This document shows positions 1-8,636 of a stretch of DNA of 64,000 nt, piece after piece. Under the pieces are notes generated by a model, which saw nothing but the letters and a program-made list of their open reading frames with translations, had not been told where the DNA came from and did not search any database. The stretch spans positions 1,178,001 through 1,242,000 of the forward strand of contig NZ_FOJA01000001.1 of assembly GCF_900110535.1 (NCBI RefSeq). The letters are read 5' to 3'. Numbering within the stretch: position 1 is the first letter of the stretch; each line of letters opens with the position of its first letter. This DNA is from Halobacterium jilantaiense (GTDB lineage Archaea > Halobacteriota > Halobacteria > Halobacteriales > Halobacteriaceae). The position numbers were made by a program, and so were the translations under genes.

Positions 1-446
1 CCGGGGCCGCGGGCGTACGCCATCGCGAGCACGGGGATGCCGAGGCGTTCGGCGTCGGCGGCGACGTCCGCGAGTTCGGTTATCTGGTCGGGCTCGTGGT
101 CGCTGCCGACGTTGATGTGGAAGGAGACGGCGTCGGCACCCGCGCGGACGGCTTCCTCGACGGTGCCCGTGCGGCGCTTGTCGTTCGTGTCCGGCCCCAT
201 CGTCGTGGAGGCGTTGAGGTGGACGATGTAGCCGGCGTCGTTCTTGTTCGGGTGGACGCGGGGCGCGATGCCTTTCTGCGTGAGAACCGCGTCCGCGCCG
301 TTGCTCGTGACGGCGTCGATGGTGGCTTCGATGTCGACGAGGCCGTCGACGGCACCGAGCGTGATGCCGTGGTCCATCGGAATCGTTACGAGTCGGTCGT
401 CTGTGCTGATGCGGTCGAGTCGTGCGGCCTTCCCGGCGTCAGTCAT
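1..446 (-). CDS. 2-amino-3,7-dideoxy-D-threo-hept-6-ulosonate (ADH) synthase, C-terminus cut by window edge
   Basis: The visible ~148 residues begin MTDAGKAARLDRI and carry a class I aldolase-like start with the IPMDHGI motif. They match the archaeal ADH synthase/FBA-I family. This enzyme makes the first C7 intermediate of the archaeal shikimate route, which replaces DAHP synthase. The gene lies 24 bp downstream of trpA on the same strand, so it probably belongs to the trp/aro transcription unit. The catalytic Lys region lies outside the window. Family assignment is from motif and context; a fructose-bisphosphate aldolase paralogue is the main alternative. Confidence 0.85.
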   Translation of the reverse strand, partial: MTDAGKAARLDRISTDDRLVTIPMDHGITLGAVDGLVDIEATIDAVTSNGADAVLTQKGIAPRVHPNKNDAGYIVHLNASTTMGPDTNDKRRTGTVEEAVRAGADAVSFHINVGSDHEPDQITELADVAADAERLGIPVLAMAYARGP

Positions 447-470
447 TGTCAGAGAGTAGCAAGGGTTCGG

Positions 471-1364
471 CTATTTGTGTTCCGGTTCCGGCACACCGTC
501 GGCCGCGCCGGCCTTCAGTTCCGCGGCGAGGTCCCCGATTCGGTCGGCCACCTCGCTGGTCGGGTCGTCGTTCTCGACCCCATCTGCAATCAGGTCGACG
601 TACGCGCTGCCGACGATGACGCCGTCGGCCCCGCTCGCGACGACCTCCCGGGCCTGCTCGCCCGAGGAGATGCCGAAACCGACCGCCTTCGGCACGTCGG
701 CGTCCTGGAGGCGGGCGAGCGCGTCCGGGGTGTCGTCGCTGACCTCGTCGCGAGCGCCAGTCGTCCCGAGCCGACCCTGCACGTAGACGAAGCCCGTCGT
801 CCGGTCGAGCATGCGTTCGAGGCGGTCCTCGGTCGTGGTGGGGGCGACGATGAACACGAGGTCGAGGCCGTGCTCGCGGCAGGCGTCGTACAGCGGTCCG
901 GACTCGTCGACCGGGAGGTCCGGGACCACGAACCCCGAGATGCCGGCCTCTGCGGCGGCAGCCACGAACTCCTCGGGGCCCTTCGCTCGCGGCTCCTCGC
1001 CGCTCGCGTTCTCCGAGGCGCTACGCGCCTCGCCGTCCCCGTACTGGTAGATGAGGTTGTAGTACGTCATGCAGACGATGGGCACGTCCACGTCGAGGCT
1101 GTCGACGAGGTCGAGATAGGCGTCGGGAGTCATCCCGGCGTCCAGCGCGCGCTTGATGGCGTTCTGGATGGTGGTGCCCTCCGCGACCGGTTCGCTGAAC
1201 GGCAGTCCCAGTTCGACGACGTCGGTCCCGCCCTCGACGAGTGCTTCGACGTAGCGCTCCGTGGCGGCCGGTGTGGGGTCGCCAGCGGCGACGTAGGACA
1301 CGAGCGCCGACTCGTCGGCAAACGCCGCTGCGAGGTCGCTGCGGCTCGTGGTGGCGTCGCTCAC
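471..1364 (-). CDS. trpA: Tryptophan synthase alpha subunit
   Basis: Cleaves indole-3-glycerol phosphate and passes indole to TrpB. The product is 297 aa, about 20 longer than usual. The catalytic Glu is E51 in [10 protein letters not shown]. The position of the second bacterial acid (Asp60 in E. coli) holds Glu (E62, AEGTTIQ). [11 protein letters not shown] near residues 141-151 is intact. Residues ~111-129 (around [14 protein letters not shown]) are a low-complexity insertion after YQYG; its DNA includes a palindrome repeated at 4788-4806. The start is GTG, overlapping the trpB stop (GTGA), which suggests translational coupling. Confidence 0.95.
   Translation of the reverse strand: MSDATTSRSDLAAAFADESALVSYVAAGDPTPAATERYVEALVEGGTDVVELGLPFSEPVAEGTTIQNAIKRALDAGMTPDAYLDLVDSLDVDVPIVCMTYYNLIYQYGDGEARSASENASGEEPRAKGPEEFVAAAAEAGISGFVVPDLPVDESGPLYDACREHGLDLVFIVAPTTTEDRLERMLDRTTGFVYVQGRLGTTGARDEVSDDTPDALARLQDADVPKAVGFGISSGEQAREVVASGADGVIVGSAYVDLIADGVENDDPTSEVADRIGDLAAELKAGAADGVPEPEHK
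1014..1032. repeat. 19-bp palindrome inside trpA, identical to intergenic copy at 4788-4806
   Basis: The minus strand reads CGAGGCGCGTAGCGCCTCG, a near-perfect inverted repeat with 7-bp inner arms. It encodes residues ~112-117 of TrpA, within the stretch that lengthens this protein relative to its family. The same 19 bases occur in the hairpin-rich gap at 4788-4806. Confidence 0.8.
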
Positions 1365-2647
1365 TCCTCGAACACCTCCATCGATGGCGCGCCGTCGATG
1401 TCTTTCGCCGCGGACTCCTCGACGACCGTATCGAGGTCCTTGTCGCCGCGCCCGGAGACGTTCACCACCACCGGACCGTCGCCGTCGTAGTGTTCGAGGT
1501 ACGCGACGGCGTGGCTCGTCTCCAGCGCGGGGATGATTCCCTCCTCGCGGGAGAGCCGGTGGAAGGCTTCGAGCGCCGCGTCGTCGTCGACGTTCACGGG
1601 CTCGACGCGCCCCTCGTCGACGAGGTGTGCGAGCTCCGGGCCGACGCCGGCGTAGTCCAGGCCGGCGGAGACGGAGTGCGACTCGACGATCTGGCCCTCG
1701 TCAGTCTGGAGGAGTTTCGTGCGCGCGCCGTGCAGCACGCCCTCGGTCCCCGTCGAGAGGCTCGCGGAGTTCGGCGCGTACCCCTCGTCGGCGTCCACGC
1801 CGAGACTCGACCCGCCCGCCTCGACGGCGAGCAGGTCCACGTCGGGTGCCGGCTCGTGACTGCCCTCGGGGTGGCCGGGGAGGCTCGCGCTCCCGACGAA
1901 CGCGCCGAACGCGCCCATCGTGTTCGACCCGCCGCCCGCGCAGGCGACGACTGCCTCGGGGAGCCGACCAATCTGGTCGCGGGCCTGTTCGCGCATCTCC
2001 TCGCTGATGATGGCTTGGAAGTCCCGAACCATCGAGGGGAACGGGTGCGGGCCGACGATGGACCCGATGACGTAGTGCGTGTCCTCGACGTTCGTCGCCC
2101 AGTCCCGCATCGTCTCGTTGATGGCCTCCTTCAGCGTGCCCGACCCCACCGTCACGGGGTTCACCTCGGCGTCGTGGAGGCGCATCCGGAAGACGTTCGG
2201 GCGCTGGCGGTTCACGTCGGTGCGCCCCATGTAAATCTCGCAGGGCATGTCGAGGTACGCGCACGCCATCGCCGTCGCCGTGCCATGCTGGCCGGCACCG
2301 GTCTCCGCGACGATGCGGTCTTTGCCCATGTACTTCGCCAGCAGCACCTGGCCAAGGGCGTTGTTCAGCTTGTGCGCGCCGCCGTGCAGGAGGTCCTCGC
2401 GCTTGAGGTACACCTCGGTGCCGTAGCGCTCGCTGAGGTTCGCCGCGTAGCTCAGCGGCGTCGGCCGGCCGCCGAACTCCCTGATTCGGTCCCGGAAGTC
2501 GTCGACGAAGCCCGCCTCGTTGTCGAGGACGTAGCGCTCGTAGGCGTCAGTCAACTCCTCGACGGCGGGCATCAGTACCTCGGGGACGTACTGGCCGCCG
2601 TAGTCCCCGAACGTTCCGGTTCGGTCGTCTGTGTCGTGTGTGCTCAT
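1361..2647 (-). CDS. trpB: Tryptophan synthase beta subunit
   Basis: PLP enzyme that condenses indole with serine to give tryptophan. It has 428 aa. The PLP lysine is K93 in [13 protein letters not shown], and the phosphate-binding glycine loop GGGSN is at 238-242. It is a TrpB1-type protein (partner of TrpA), with the short N-terminus [12 protein letters not shown] hydrophilic stretch at ~252-270 (around [11 protein letters not shown]) may be a haloarchaeal surface loop. ATG overlaps the trpC stop (ATGA) and the stop overlaps the trpA start. Confidence 0.97.
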   Translation of the reverse strand: MSTHDTDDRTGTFGDYGGQYVPEVLMPAVEELTDAYERYVLDNEAGFVDDFRDRIREFGGRPTPLSYAANLSERYGTEVYLKREDLLHGGAHKLNNALGQVLLAKYMGKDRIVAETGAGQHGTATAMACAYLDMPCEIYMGRTDVNRQRPNVFRMRLHDAEVNPVTVGSGTLKEAINETMRDWATNVEDTHYVIGSIVGPHPFPSMVRDFQAIISEEMREQARDQIGRLPEAVVACAGGGSNTMGAFGAFVGSASLPGHPEGSHEPAPDVDLLAVEAGGSSLGVDADEGYAPNSASLSTGTEGVLHGARTKLLQTDEGQIVESHSVSAGLDYAGVGPELAHLVDEGRVEPVNVDDDAALEAFHRLSREEGIIPALETSHAVAYLEHYDGDGPVVVNVSGRGDKDLDTVVEESAAKDIDGAPSMEVFEE

Positions 2648-3411
2648 GCAGTTACCAGCCTCCGGGTGTTCTCTCGCACGTCGCCGTCGCCCCGCATTAT
2701 CGCGCTCCCGACCAGCAGCCCGTCCGCGCCCGCCGCGCGCATCCGCCGGGCGTCGGCGGGCGAGCCGATGCCGGACTCGGCGAGCAGCGTCACGTCGTCG
2801 GGGACGTGGGGCGCAACGGACTCGAAGGTGTCGAGGTCGACCTCCAGCGCCGCGAGGTCGCGGTTGTTCACGCCGACGATGTCAGCGCCGGCGTCGAGCG
2901 CCCGCCGGAGTTCCGCGCGGTCGTGGACCTCGACGAGCGCCTGGAAGCCCCGCTCGCGGGCCGCCGCCAGCATCGCCTCGAGTTCGCCGTCGCCGTCGAG
3001 AAAGCGCGCGATGAGCAACACCACGTCGGCCTCGACGGCGTCCAGTTGGGCTTCCTCCAGGAGGAAGTCTTTCCGGAGGACCGGCACGTCCACGGCGTCC
3101 CTGACGGTGCGCAGCGCGTCCGTGCTGCCGTCGAAGTGCTCGGGCTCGGTGAGCACGGAGATTGCGGCCGCGCCGCCAGCGACCATCTCGCGCGCGAGTT
3201 CGGCGGGGTCGTCGTCGCGCTGGCCGTCGGTCGTCGGGCTCGTCGGCTTCACTTCGGCGACGACGGGCGCGTGACCGCCAGCAGCGGCGCTGTCGAGGGC
3301 GTCCGGCAGCGGTTCCGGGTCGACAGAGAGCTGTCGGTCGGGCGTCTCGCGCTCGCGCGCCGCGTCGAGAATCGAGCGGACGGCGGGAGCCAGCGACGAA
3401 CTATCGTCCAT
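2644..3411 (-). CDS. trpC: Indole-3-glycerol phosphate synthase
   Basis: Converts CdRP to indole-3-glycerol phosphate; first gene of the visible trp operon. The product is 255 aa with TIM-barrel motifs typical of Trp[10 protein letters not shown] (catalytic Lys), [18 protein letters not shown] and GLLVGSAIM. The start at 3411 (MDDSSSLAP) is chosen over the upstream in-frame codon at 3510. It lies ~30 bp after the TATA-like TTATGT, matching a leaderless transcript, and the longer frame would overlap the divergent gene. Confidence 0.95.
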   Translation of the reverse strand: MDDSSSLAPAVRSILDAARERETPDRQLSVDPEPLPDALDSAAAGGHAPVVAEVKPTSPTTDGQRDDDPAELAREMVAGGAAAISVLTEPEHFDGSTDALRTVRDAVDVPVLRKDFLLEEAQLDAVEADVVLLIARFLDGDGELEAMLAAARERGFQALVEVHDRAELRRALDAGADIVGVNNRDLAALEVDLDTFESVAPHVPDDVTLLAESGIGSPADARRMRAAGADGLLVGSAIMRGDGDVRENTRRLVTA

Positions 3412-3414
3412 CGT

Positions 3415-3445
3415 TGTACATTGATGGACTAGTCTGTACATAAGG
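3415..3445 (-). promoter_or_regulatory. trpC promoter with two TGTACA boxes (TrpY-like operator)
   Basis: TGTACA occurs at 3415-3420 and 3435-3440, 20 bp centre to centre (two helical turns). The distal box overlaps the TATA-like TTATGT; the proximal box covers the expected start of transcription, 4 bp before trpC. TGTACA is the TRP-box hexamer bound by the TrpY repressor of Methanothermobacter. A TrpY-like autorepression circuit here is inference; no trpY gene lies in the window. Confidence 0.75.
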
Positions 3446-3493
3446 CTTGCGTCGGTCGGGAGGCTCAAGGCCGGGGCCCGCGACCCACAGACC

Positions 3494-3949
3494 ATGAGCG
3501 CCGCCGGCATCTACGCACGCGAATTCGACAGACTGGACTGCTTCGTACAGCTCGGCGTCGCGGGCGACCGCGTCATCAGCGTCTCCTTCTCCCGCGAACG
3601 CCCGATGGACGCCGGCACTGACCACAAGCTCCTCGACCGCGTCGGCGCGTACCTCGACGGCACCGAGGACGACTTCGACGACGTGACCGTCGGACTCACG
3701 CTGCCGACCGACCAGCGCCGCGTCCTCGAAGCCATCCGGAACGTGCCCTTCGGCGAGACGGTCGACGTCGAGCTCGCGGCCCGGATGACGCCGGACCTCG
3801 ACCACGACAGCGACGAGGGCCGCCGGACAGTCCGGGACGCCCTCGCCGCGAACCCCGTGCCGCTGTTCGTCCCCGACCACCGCGTCCGCGGTGCCCCGAG
3901 CGGCGCGCCGGACCGCGTCGTCCGCGTCCTCCGCGACCTCGAAGCCTGA
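3494..3949 (+). CDS. MGMT/ATL-fold DNA-binding protein lacking the alkyl-acceptor cysteine
   Basis: The product is 151 aa. The C-terminal half resembles the O6-alkylguanine-DNA alkyltransferase domain ([16 protein letters not shown], then LFVPDHRV at ~125-131). The family active site is PCHRV; here Asp128 stands where the alkyl-acceptor Cys should be, so direct repair by alkyl transfer is not expected. ATL proteins, which also lack the Cys, flag lesions for other repair pathways, so a similar role is possible. It is divergent from trpC with an 82-bp gap. Family membership is fairly secure; function is unknown. Confidence 0.7.
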   Translation: MSAAGIYAREFDRLDCFVQLGVAGDRVISVSFSRERPMDAGTDHKLLDRVGAYLDGTEDDFDDVTVGLTLPTDQRRVLEAIRNVPFGETVDVELAARMTPDLDHDSDEGRRTVRDALAANPVPLFVPDHRVRGAPSGAPDRVVRVLRDLEA

Positions 3950-3952
3950 TGG

Positions 3953-4611
3953 TCAGCGCGCGTGGACACCGAACTCCACCGCGTTCACGACGTAGTGCGC
4001 GACGGCCGCGGCGAGCAGGCTGTCCGTGAGGACGAAGACGGCGGCGAGCGCGAGGCCGAGCAGCGCCGTCACGGCGACGCCGACACTCCCCTGGGCGGTG
4101 TGGGCGGCACCGAACAGCACGCTCGCGCCGACGGTGAGCAGCCACGGCGACACGCCGAACCCGGTCGCGAGCGCGCCGACCAGCACCCCCCGGAAGAGCA
4201 GTTCCTCGAAGCCGGCGACCACCGGCAGCGCGACCAGAAAGAGGAACGCCCACTCCCGGAGCGTCCGGGGCGTCAGCGCCTCGCGTAACGACTCTCGTAG
4301 CCGACGCCCGCCCAATCGAACACCCGGACGAGCCCGGCGTTCCCGAGCGAGATGGCGAGGCCGGCCCCTGCGCCGACTGCTGCCGCCTCCGTAGACAATC
4401 CCGGGCGGACCGCCGACAGCGGCACGGAGGCGAGCCACGCCGCCCCGGCGACCACGACGCCCAGCACGACCTGCGTGCCCGCGGTGTTCGCCAGCAGCGC
4501 CACCGGTGGGAGGTCGATGCGGTCGAGCAGCCGGGCGGACCGGCGAGTCATCGCCACCACGGCGACGGACAGCGCGACCGCGAACGACCCGAAGGCGACC
4601 CACTCGGTCAT
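3953..4611 (-). pseudogene. CPBP-family intramembrane metalloprotease, frameshifted
   Basis: Two frames together make one CPBP (Abi/CAAX-protease-like) protein. 4273-4611 encodes MTEWVAFG...FDWAGVGYES and then runs to a stop. The adjoining frame, from about 4300 down to 3953, carries the conserved motifs EELLFRG, FGAAHT and HYVVN. A single-base loss near 4291-4300 (minus-strand GGCTACGAGAGTCGTTAC) would explain the switch: one extra base after GA restores GYDESLREAL. It could be a real pseudogene or a sequencing error. Multiple hydrophobic helices are visible. The stop lies 4 bases from the stop of the convergent MGMT-like gene. Confidence 0.75.
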
Positions 4612-4837
4612 CGACTGGACCGACGGACGACGCCCTCAGAAAGCTGCCGGTCGCTGTGTTCGGTCGAAAGTAGGACAGCAGCGGCTACAGTCGAGAGCCT
4701 ACAGCAGGAAGAGACCCGGTAGCGGTCCGCGTAGCATCCGCGAGCGCCAGCGGCTCACGGGTCGCTTCGCTCCCCGTTCGCACAAACCGAGGCGCGTAGC
4801 GCCTCGCGCCGCGAGCGGTTCACCGCGCGAACGAAGT

Positions 4838-4923
4838 GAGCGCGGGACGTTTTTAGCGTCCTGGCGAGCGCAGCGAGCCAGGGCTCGGGAGAGCCGTGCT
4901 CTCCCGGCGTAGCTTTTTGCGAG
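4838..4923 (-). repeat. Shared two-block element, copy 1 (downstream of lonB)
   Basis: Read on the minus strand, CTCGCAAAAAGCTACG (4908-4923) is followed by TAAAAACGTCCCGCGCTC (4838-4855). Both are identical to blocks at 41232-41247 and 41249-41266 downstream of cetZ, in the same order and orientation relative to the upstream gene. Here a hairpin-bearing segment separates them by 52 bp; in copy 2 they are 1 bp apart. Confidence 0.8.
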
Positions 4924-5030
4924 CCGAGCGGGACCGGAGGTCCCGCTGGCCGTGCGAACGGACGCTGCGCGCCCGTGAGCAGACGGGGGTACCCGCAACG
5001 AGCGCAGCGAGCGAGGAAATCCCCCGCAGC

Positions 5031-5039
5031 AAAAAGGTC
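5031..5039 (-). terminator. Oligo-T terminator after lonB
   Basis: The minus strand reads stop codon, then GACCTTTTTGC. A T5 run just past the stop is a typical archaeal intrinsic terminator. The cetZ 3' flank has the same ACCTTTTT string. Confidence 0.55.
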
Positions 5040-7124
5040 CTACTGCGGACTCGGGCTGCCGCCGGTCGCGGTGCCGGAGTCGGTGCTGCCTTCGAGGGCT
5101 TTCCCGGTGATGGACTTCAGCCGGTCGACGAGCGAGTCCTTCTCGGGTTCGCCGACGAGCGCGACGTCGAGCACTTCCGAGATGTGCGAGACCGGAATAA
5201 TCTCGATCTGCTCCTCGTACTCGTCCTCGATCATCACGTCGTTCTCGTTGGCCTTCGGGATGATGACGCGCTTGCAGCCGGCCTTGGCGGCGGCCTCGAT
5301 CTTGTGGGTGACGCCGCCGACCGGGAGCACGTCGCCCCGGACGGAGAGGCTGCCGGTCATCGCGAGGTCCTGCGCGACGGGAATGTCCTCCAGTGCGCTG
5401 ATGACGGCCGTGGCGACCGTGATGGAGGCGGAGTCACCGTCGACGCCGCCCTCGCCGGCCTGCACGAACTGGATGTGCGTGTCCTTCTCGGACATGTTCT
5501 CGTCGCTGAACTTCTTGATGATGGCGGAGACGTTCTCGACCGCCTCCTCGGCCATCTCCTGGAGCTGGCCGGTCGCGTAGATACGGCCCTCCTCCTGGCT
5601 CTGCGCGGGCGTGATTTCGGCCATCACGGGCAGCATGATGCCGGAGTCGCCGCCCATGACGGCGAGGCCGTTGACGCGGCCGACGGCCTCCTCGTTGGAG
5701 GTGCCGAGCTCGTAGTCCTTGCGGCGCTCGATGTAGTTGTCCACGAACTGCTGTTCGATGGACCGCGAGCGCTTCTTGGCTTCGAGGACGTCCTCGCGCT
5801 GCGTGAGGTCGTGGCCCTCGGAGCGCGCGATGTCGCCGGCGACCCGGACGAGGCCACCGAGGTCACGCAGCTTCAGCGTGAGGTGGTCCTTGCGGCCGGC
5901 GCGGCGCTTCGCCTCCAGGATGAGCTCCCGGACGGCTTCGGGGTGGAAGTGCGGGAGGTTCCCGTCCTTCTCGACCTCTTGGGCGACGAAGCGCGCGTAC
6001 TTCCGGCGCATCTCCGGGGTGTCCTCGATGGTGTCGTCCATGTACACCTCGTAGCCGTACCCCTTGATGCGGGAGCGCAGCGCCGGGTGCATGTTCTCCA
6101 TCGCGTCCATGTTCCCGGCGGCGACCATGATGAAGTCACACGGCACGGGCTCGGTCTGCACCATCGCACCAGAGGAGCGTTCGCTCTGGCCGGTGATGGA
6201 GAACTCGCCCTCCTGAATGGCGGTCATCAGCTTCTGCTGGGACCGCACGTCGAGCGTGTTGATCTCGTCGATGAACAACACGCCCTTGTTGGCTTTCTGA
6301 ATCGAGCCGGCTTCGACGCGGTCGTGACTCGGCGTCTCCATCCCACCACTCTGGAACGGGTCGTGGCGGACGTCGCCGAGCATCGCACCGGCGTGAGCGC
6401 CCGTGGCGTCCTCGAACGGCGCGACCTGACGGTCGGCGTTGTTGATGAGGAGCTTCGGCACCATCGCGTCGCTGCCCCGGTTCGAGTACCGGAACACGAG
6501 GTAGATGGCACCGGCCGCGATGATGCCCAGCAGGGGCTGGCGGGCCATCAGCAGCGCGTAGCCGACGACCAGCAGGATGATGATCCACATGAGGAACGAC
6601 CGCATCTGGTTGCGTTTGCGGGCTTCCTCCTGGTGTGCTTCGACGATCTGTTCGCCTTTCCCGGCCGGCACCGTGCGGACCTTCGGTTCGTTGGAGTCGT
6701 CCGGGTTGTGGTAGACGAGGACGTCCTGCAGGCTCTCCTTCGGGAGGAGGTGGCTCATCGCCTTCGCCAGCAGGGACTTCCCCGTGCCGGGCGACCCGAT
6801 CATCATCACGTGGCGGTGCTGTTTCGCCGCACGCATGACGATCTCGCGGGCCGCCTCCTGCCCGATGACCTGGTCGACGAGGCGGTCGGGGACCTTGATG
6901 TCCGACGTGTCGCCGATTTTCAGGCCGCCGAGCAGGTCGTCCTCGGCGTCTTCTTCGTTGATGGACACGTCGCCTTCGACGCCGACGTCGCTCCCGAGGT
7001 CTTCCAGGTCTTCGACGTCGTCTCGAACGTCGGGGTCGGGGCCCTCTCGGGGGCCGTGACCCTGGTCCTCGGGGTCGTCGGGGTCGTCGGGACGGGGCGC
7101 GTCCTTCGTCGATTCGTTGCTCAT
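5040..7124 (-). CDS. lonB: Membrane-anchored ATP-dependent protease LonB
   Basis: Archaeal Lon-type AAA+ serine protease, 694 aa. It degrades regulatory and damaged proteins at the membrane. After an acidic N-terminus (~60 residues rich in Asp, Glu and Pro) comes Walker [15 protein letters not shown]. Two hydrophobic segments ([14 protein letters not shown] and [14 protein letters not shown]) sit between Walker A and Walker [10 protein letters not shown], as in LonB. The C-terminal protease domain has the Ser of GDSASITVA and the Lys of [11 protein letters not shown] (Ser-Lys dyad). ATG at 7124 follows a TATA box by ~45 bp; an upstream in-frame codon at 7151 is less likely. Confidence 0.96.
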   Translation of the reverse strand: MSNESTKDAPRPDDPDDPEDQGHGPREGPDPDVRDDVEDLEDLGSDVGVEGDVSINEEDAEDDLLGGLKIGDTSDIKVPDRLVDQVIGQEAAREIVMRAAKQHRHVMMIGSPGTGKSLLAKAMSHLLPKESLQDVLVYHNPDDSNEPKVRTVPAGKGEQIVEAHQEEARKRNQMRSFLMWIIILLVVGYALLMARQPLLGIIAAGAIYLVFRYSNRGSDAMVPKLLINNADRQVAPFEDATGAHAGAMLGDVRHDPFQSGGMETPSHDRVEAGSIQKANKGVLFIDEINTLDVRSQQKLMTAIQEGEFSITGQSERSSGAMVQTEPVPCDFIMVAAGNMDAMENMHPALRSRIKGYGYEVYMDDTIEDTPEMRRKYARFVAQEVEKDGNLPHFHPEAVRELILEAKRRAGRKDHLTLKLRDLGGLVRVAGDIARSEGHDLTQREDVLEAKKRSRSIEQQFVDNYIERRKDYELGTSNEEAVGRVNGLAVMGGDSGIMLPVMAEITPAQSQEEGRIYATGQLQEMAEEAVENVSAIIKKFSDENMSEKDTHIQFVQAGEGGVDGDSASITVATAVISALEDIPVAQDLAMTGSLSVRGDVLPVGGVTHKIEAAAKAGCKRVIIPKANENDVMIEDEYEEQIEIIPVSHISEVLDVALVGEPEKDSLVDRLKSITGKALEGSTDSGTATGGSPSPQ

Positions 7125-7163
7125 AGAAGTTGGTTCGACACCGGAAACCACGGGCGGGCGACT

Positions 7164-7173
7164 GATATACTTT
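7164..7173 (-). promoter_or_regulatory. TATA box of lonB
   Basis: The minus strand reads AAGTATATCAG. With the usual 25-28 bp to the transcription start, a short leader of ~15 bases is predicted before the ATG at 7124. Confidence 0.5.
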
Positions 7174-7303
7174 CTCCCTCGGTACGCCCGCTAATCGGTC
7201 GTTTTCGCCGCTTTCACGGCCCATACTCGCCGTTCGTGATTTCGGGTTTCGGGCCGCAACTCGCCATTCTTATGGTCGCCGGCCGGGTTGGTTCAGGAGA
7301 GGA

Positions 7304-7837
7304 ATGACCCGCGGGTTCTACATCGGCCGGTTCCAGCCGTACCACAACGGCCACCACCGCGTCATCGAACAGATTTCGACCGAGGTCGACGAACTGGTGG
7401 TGGGCATCGGGAGCGCCGGCGACTCCCACTCGACCCGGAACCCGTTCACGGCGGGCGAACGCATCATGATGATCACGAAGGCGCTCGTGGACTTCGACCT
7501 CGTGACGTACGCCGTCCCCATCGAGGACTTAGACCGGAACGCGGTCTGGGTGAGCCACGTGCAGTCGATGAGCCCGAACTTCGACGTGGCGTACTCGAAC
7601 AATCCGCTCGTCATCCGGCTGTTCGACGAGGCGGGCATCGAGGTCCGGCAGTCGCCGATGTACGACCGCGACGTTCTGGAGGGCACCGAGATTCGCCGCC
7701 GGATGGTCGAGGGCGGCGACTGGGAGAGCCTCGTTCCGGACGCCGTCAGGGAGGTCGTGACCGAAATCGACGGCACCGACCGCATCCAGCACGTCAGCGA
7801 CTCGGACTCGAACGGCGACGACCCGAACCCCGAGTAG
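7304..7837 (+). CDS. nadM: Nicotinamide-nucleotide adenylyltransferase, archaeal type
   Basis: Forms NAD+ from NMN and ATP. The product is 177 aa with the nucleotidylyltransferase signature GRFQPYHNGHH (HxGH) at the N-terminus and the second ATP-binding motif EGTEIRRRM (~128-136; ISSTxIR type). The acidic tail (DSDSNGDDPNPE) is a halophilic addition. It is divergent from lonB. GGAGAGG lies just before the ATG, and a weak TATA-like TTCTTATG is ~33 bp upstream. The next gene starts 43 bp downstream and is probably co-transcribed. Confidence 0.95.
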   Translation: MTRGFYIGRFQPYHNGHHRVIEQISTEVDELVVGIGSAGDSHSTRNPFTAGERIMMITKALVDFDLVTYAVPIEDLDRNAVWVSHVQSMSPNFDVAYSNNPLVIRLFDEAGIEVRQSPMYDRDVLEGTEIRRRMVEGGDWESLVPDAVREVVTEIDGTDRIQHVSDSDSNGDDPNPE

Positions 7838-7880
7838 AGGGAGCGCGGGCTTTTCGGTGGCGGCAGCCCAAGGCGAGCGC

Positions 7881-8636
7881 ATGATAACGCTGAGTTCCGA
7901 CTTCGGGTCGCCGTATCCGGCGGCGATGAAGGGCGTCGTCCTGCAGTCGACGGACGCACGCCTCGTGGACGTCGCGCACGACTTCCCCCGACAGAACGTG
8001 CCTGCGGCGGCGTTCTGGCTTCGAGAAGTGCTGCCGTACTTCCCGCCCGCGGTCCACCTGGCTGTCGTCGACCCCGGCGTCGGCACCGACCGGGCGGCTG
8101 TCGTCGTGCGAGCCGGCAAGCACGCCATCGTCGCGCCGGACAACGGCGTAGCGGTTCCGGCCGCCCGCCGCATCGACGACGACGTCGAGGTGTTCGAGAT
8201 TTCGGTCGACGACCCGCCGAGTTCGACGTTCCACGGCCGGGACGTGTTCGCGCCGGCGGCCGCCGACGTCCACGAGCGCGGCGTCGACACCTTCCACCAG
8301 TACCCCGAGTACGAGCAGACGACGGACTACGAGACCGTCTCGTTCCCCGACCCGGACCTCGCGGGCGGCGACGTGCTCGGCGAGGTGCTCGTCGTCGACG
8401 GCTTCGGGAACGCCGTCACGAACGTCCCCGATCGCGTGCTCGACCGCCGGTTCGGCGGCGAGATTCGAGTCGACGGCGAGGTCGCGCCCGTGGCGCGGTC
8501 GTACGCACACGTGGACGCCGGCGAGCGCCTCGTCACGGTTGGCAGCCACGGGAACGTCGAGCTAGCGGCGAACCGAGGCCGTGGTGACGAGGCGTTCGGC
8601 GTCGAGCCGGGCGACGAGGTGGCGCTGTCGTGGTGA
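7881..8636 (+). CDS. SAM hydrolase (SAM-hydroxide adenosyltransferase, former DUF62)
   Basis: The family splits S-adenosylmethionine to adenosine and methionine, using hydroxide where the homologous fluorinase and chlorinase use halide. The product is 251 aa. Motifs: LSSDFGSPYPAAMKGV (Asp binding ribose), VVDPGVGTDRA, VAPDNGVAVP and FHGRDVFAPAAA. ATG 7881 (MITLSSDFG) matches the family N-terminus and is preferred to the upstream in-frame codon at 7857. Its physiological role in archaea is not settled; SAM or adenosine recycling is a guess. Confidence 0.88.
   Translation: MITLSSDFGSPYPAAMKGVVLQSTDARLVDVAHDFPRQNVPAAAFWLREVLPYFPPAVHLAVVDPGVGTDRAAVVVRAGKHAIVAPDNGVAVPAARRIDDDVEVFEISVDDPPSSTFHGRDVFAPAAADVHERGVDTFHQYPEYEQTTDYETVSFPDPDLAGGDVLGEVLVVDGFGNAVTNVPDRVLDRRFGGEIRVDGEVAPVARSYAHVDAGERLVTVGSHGNVELAANRGRGDEAFGVEPGDEVALSW

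Larger units (their letters stand above)
4612..5039. other. Gene-free region with GC-rich hairpin array
   Basis: I see no credible gene in these 428 bases. The left part should hold the promoter of the CPBP gene. From 4788 on it is a chain of inverted repeats: GAGGCGC/GCGCCTC (4789-4805), CCTGGC/GCCAGG (4860-4882), CGGGAGAGC/GCTCTCCCG (4886-4906) and AGCGGGACC/GGTCCCGCT (4927-4947). It ends in AAAAAGGTCC against the lonB stop. Two blocks, 4838-4855 and 4908-4923, recur exactly downstream of cetZ. Confidence 0.7.

Noticed and set aside
3400-3510. trpC start at the upstream codon 3510
   Set aside because: The extra 33 residues cross the TGTACA boxes and overlap the divergent gene; the promoter position argues for 3411.
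4896-7307. 803-codon plus-strand ORF opposite lonB
   Set aside because: Shadow of lonB; composition rich in Val, Leu, Asp and His from the reverse complement, no motif.
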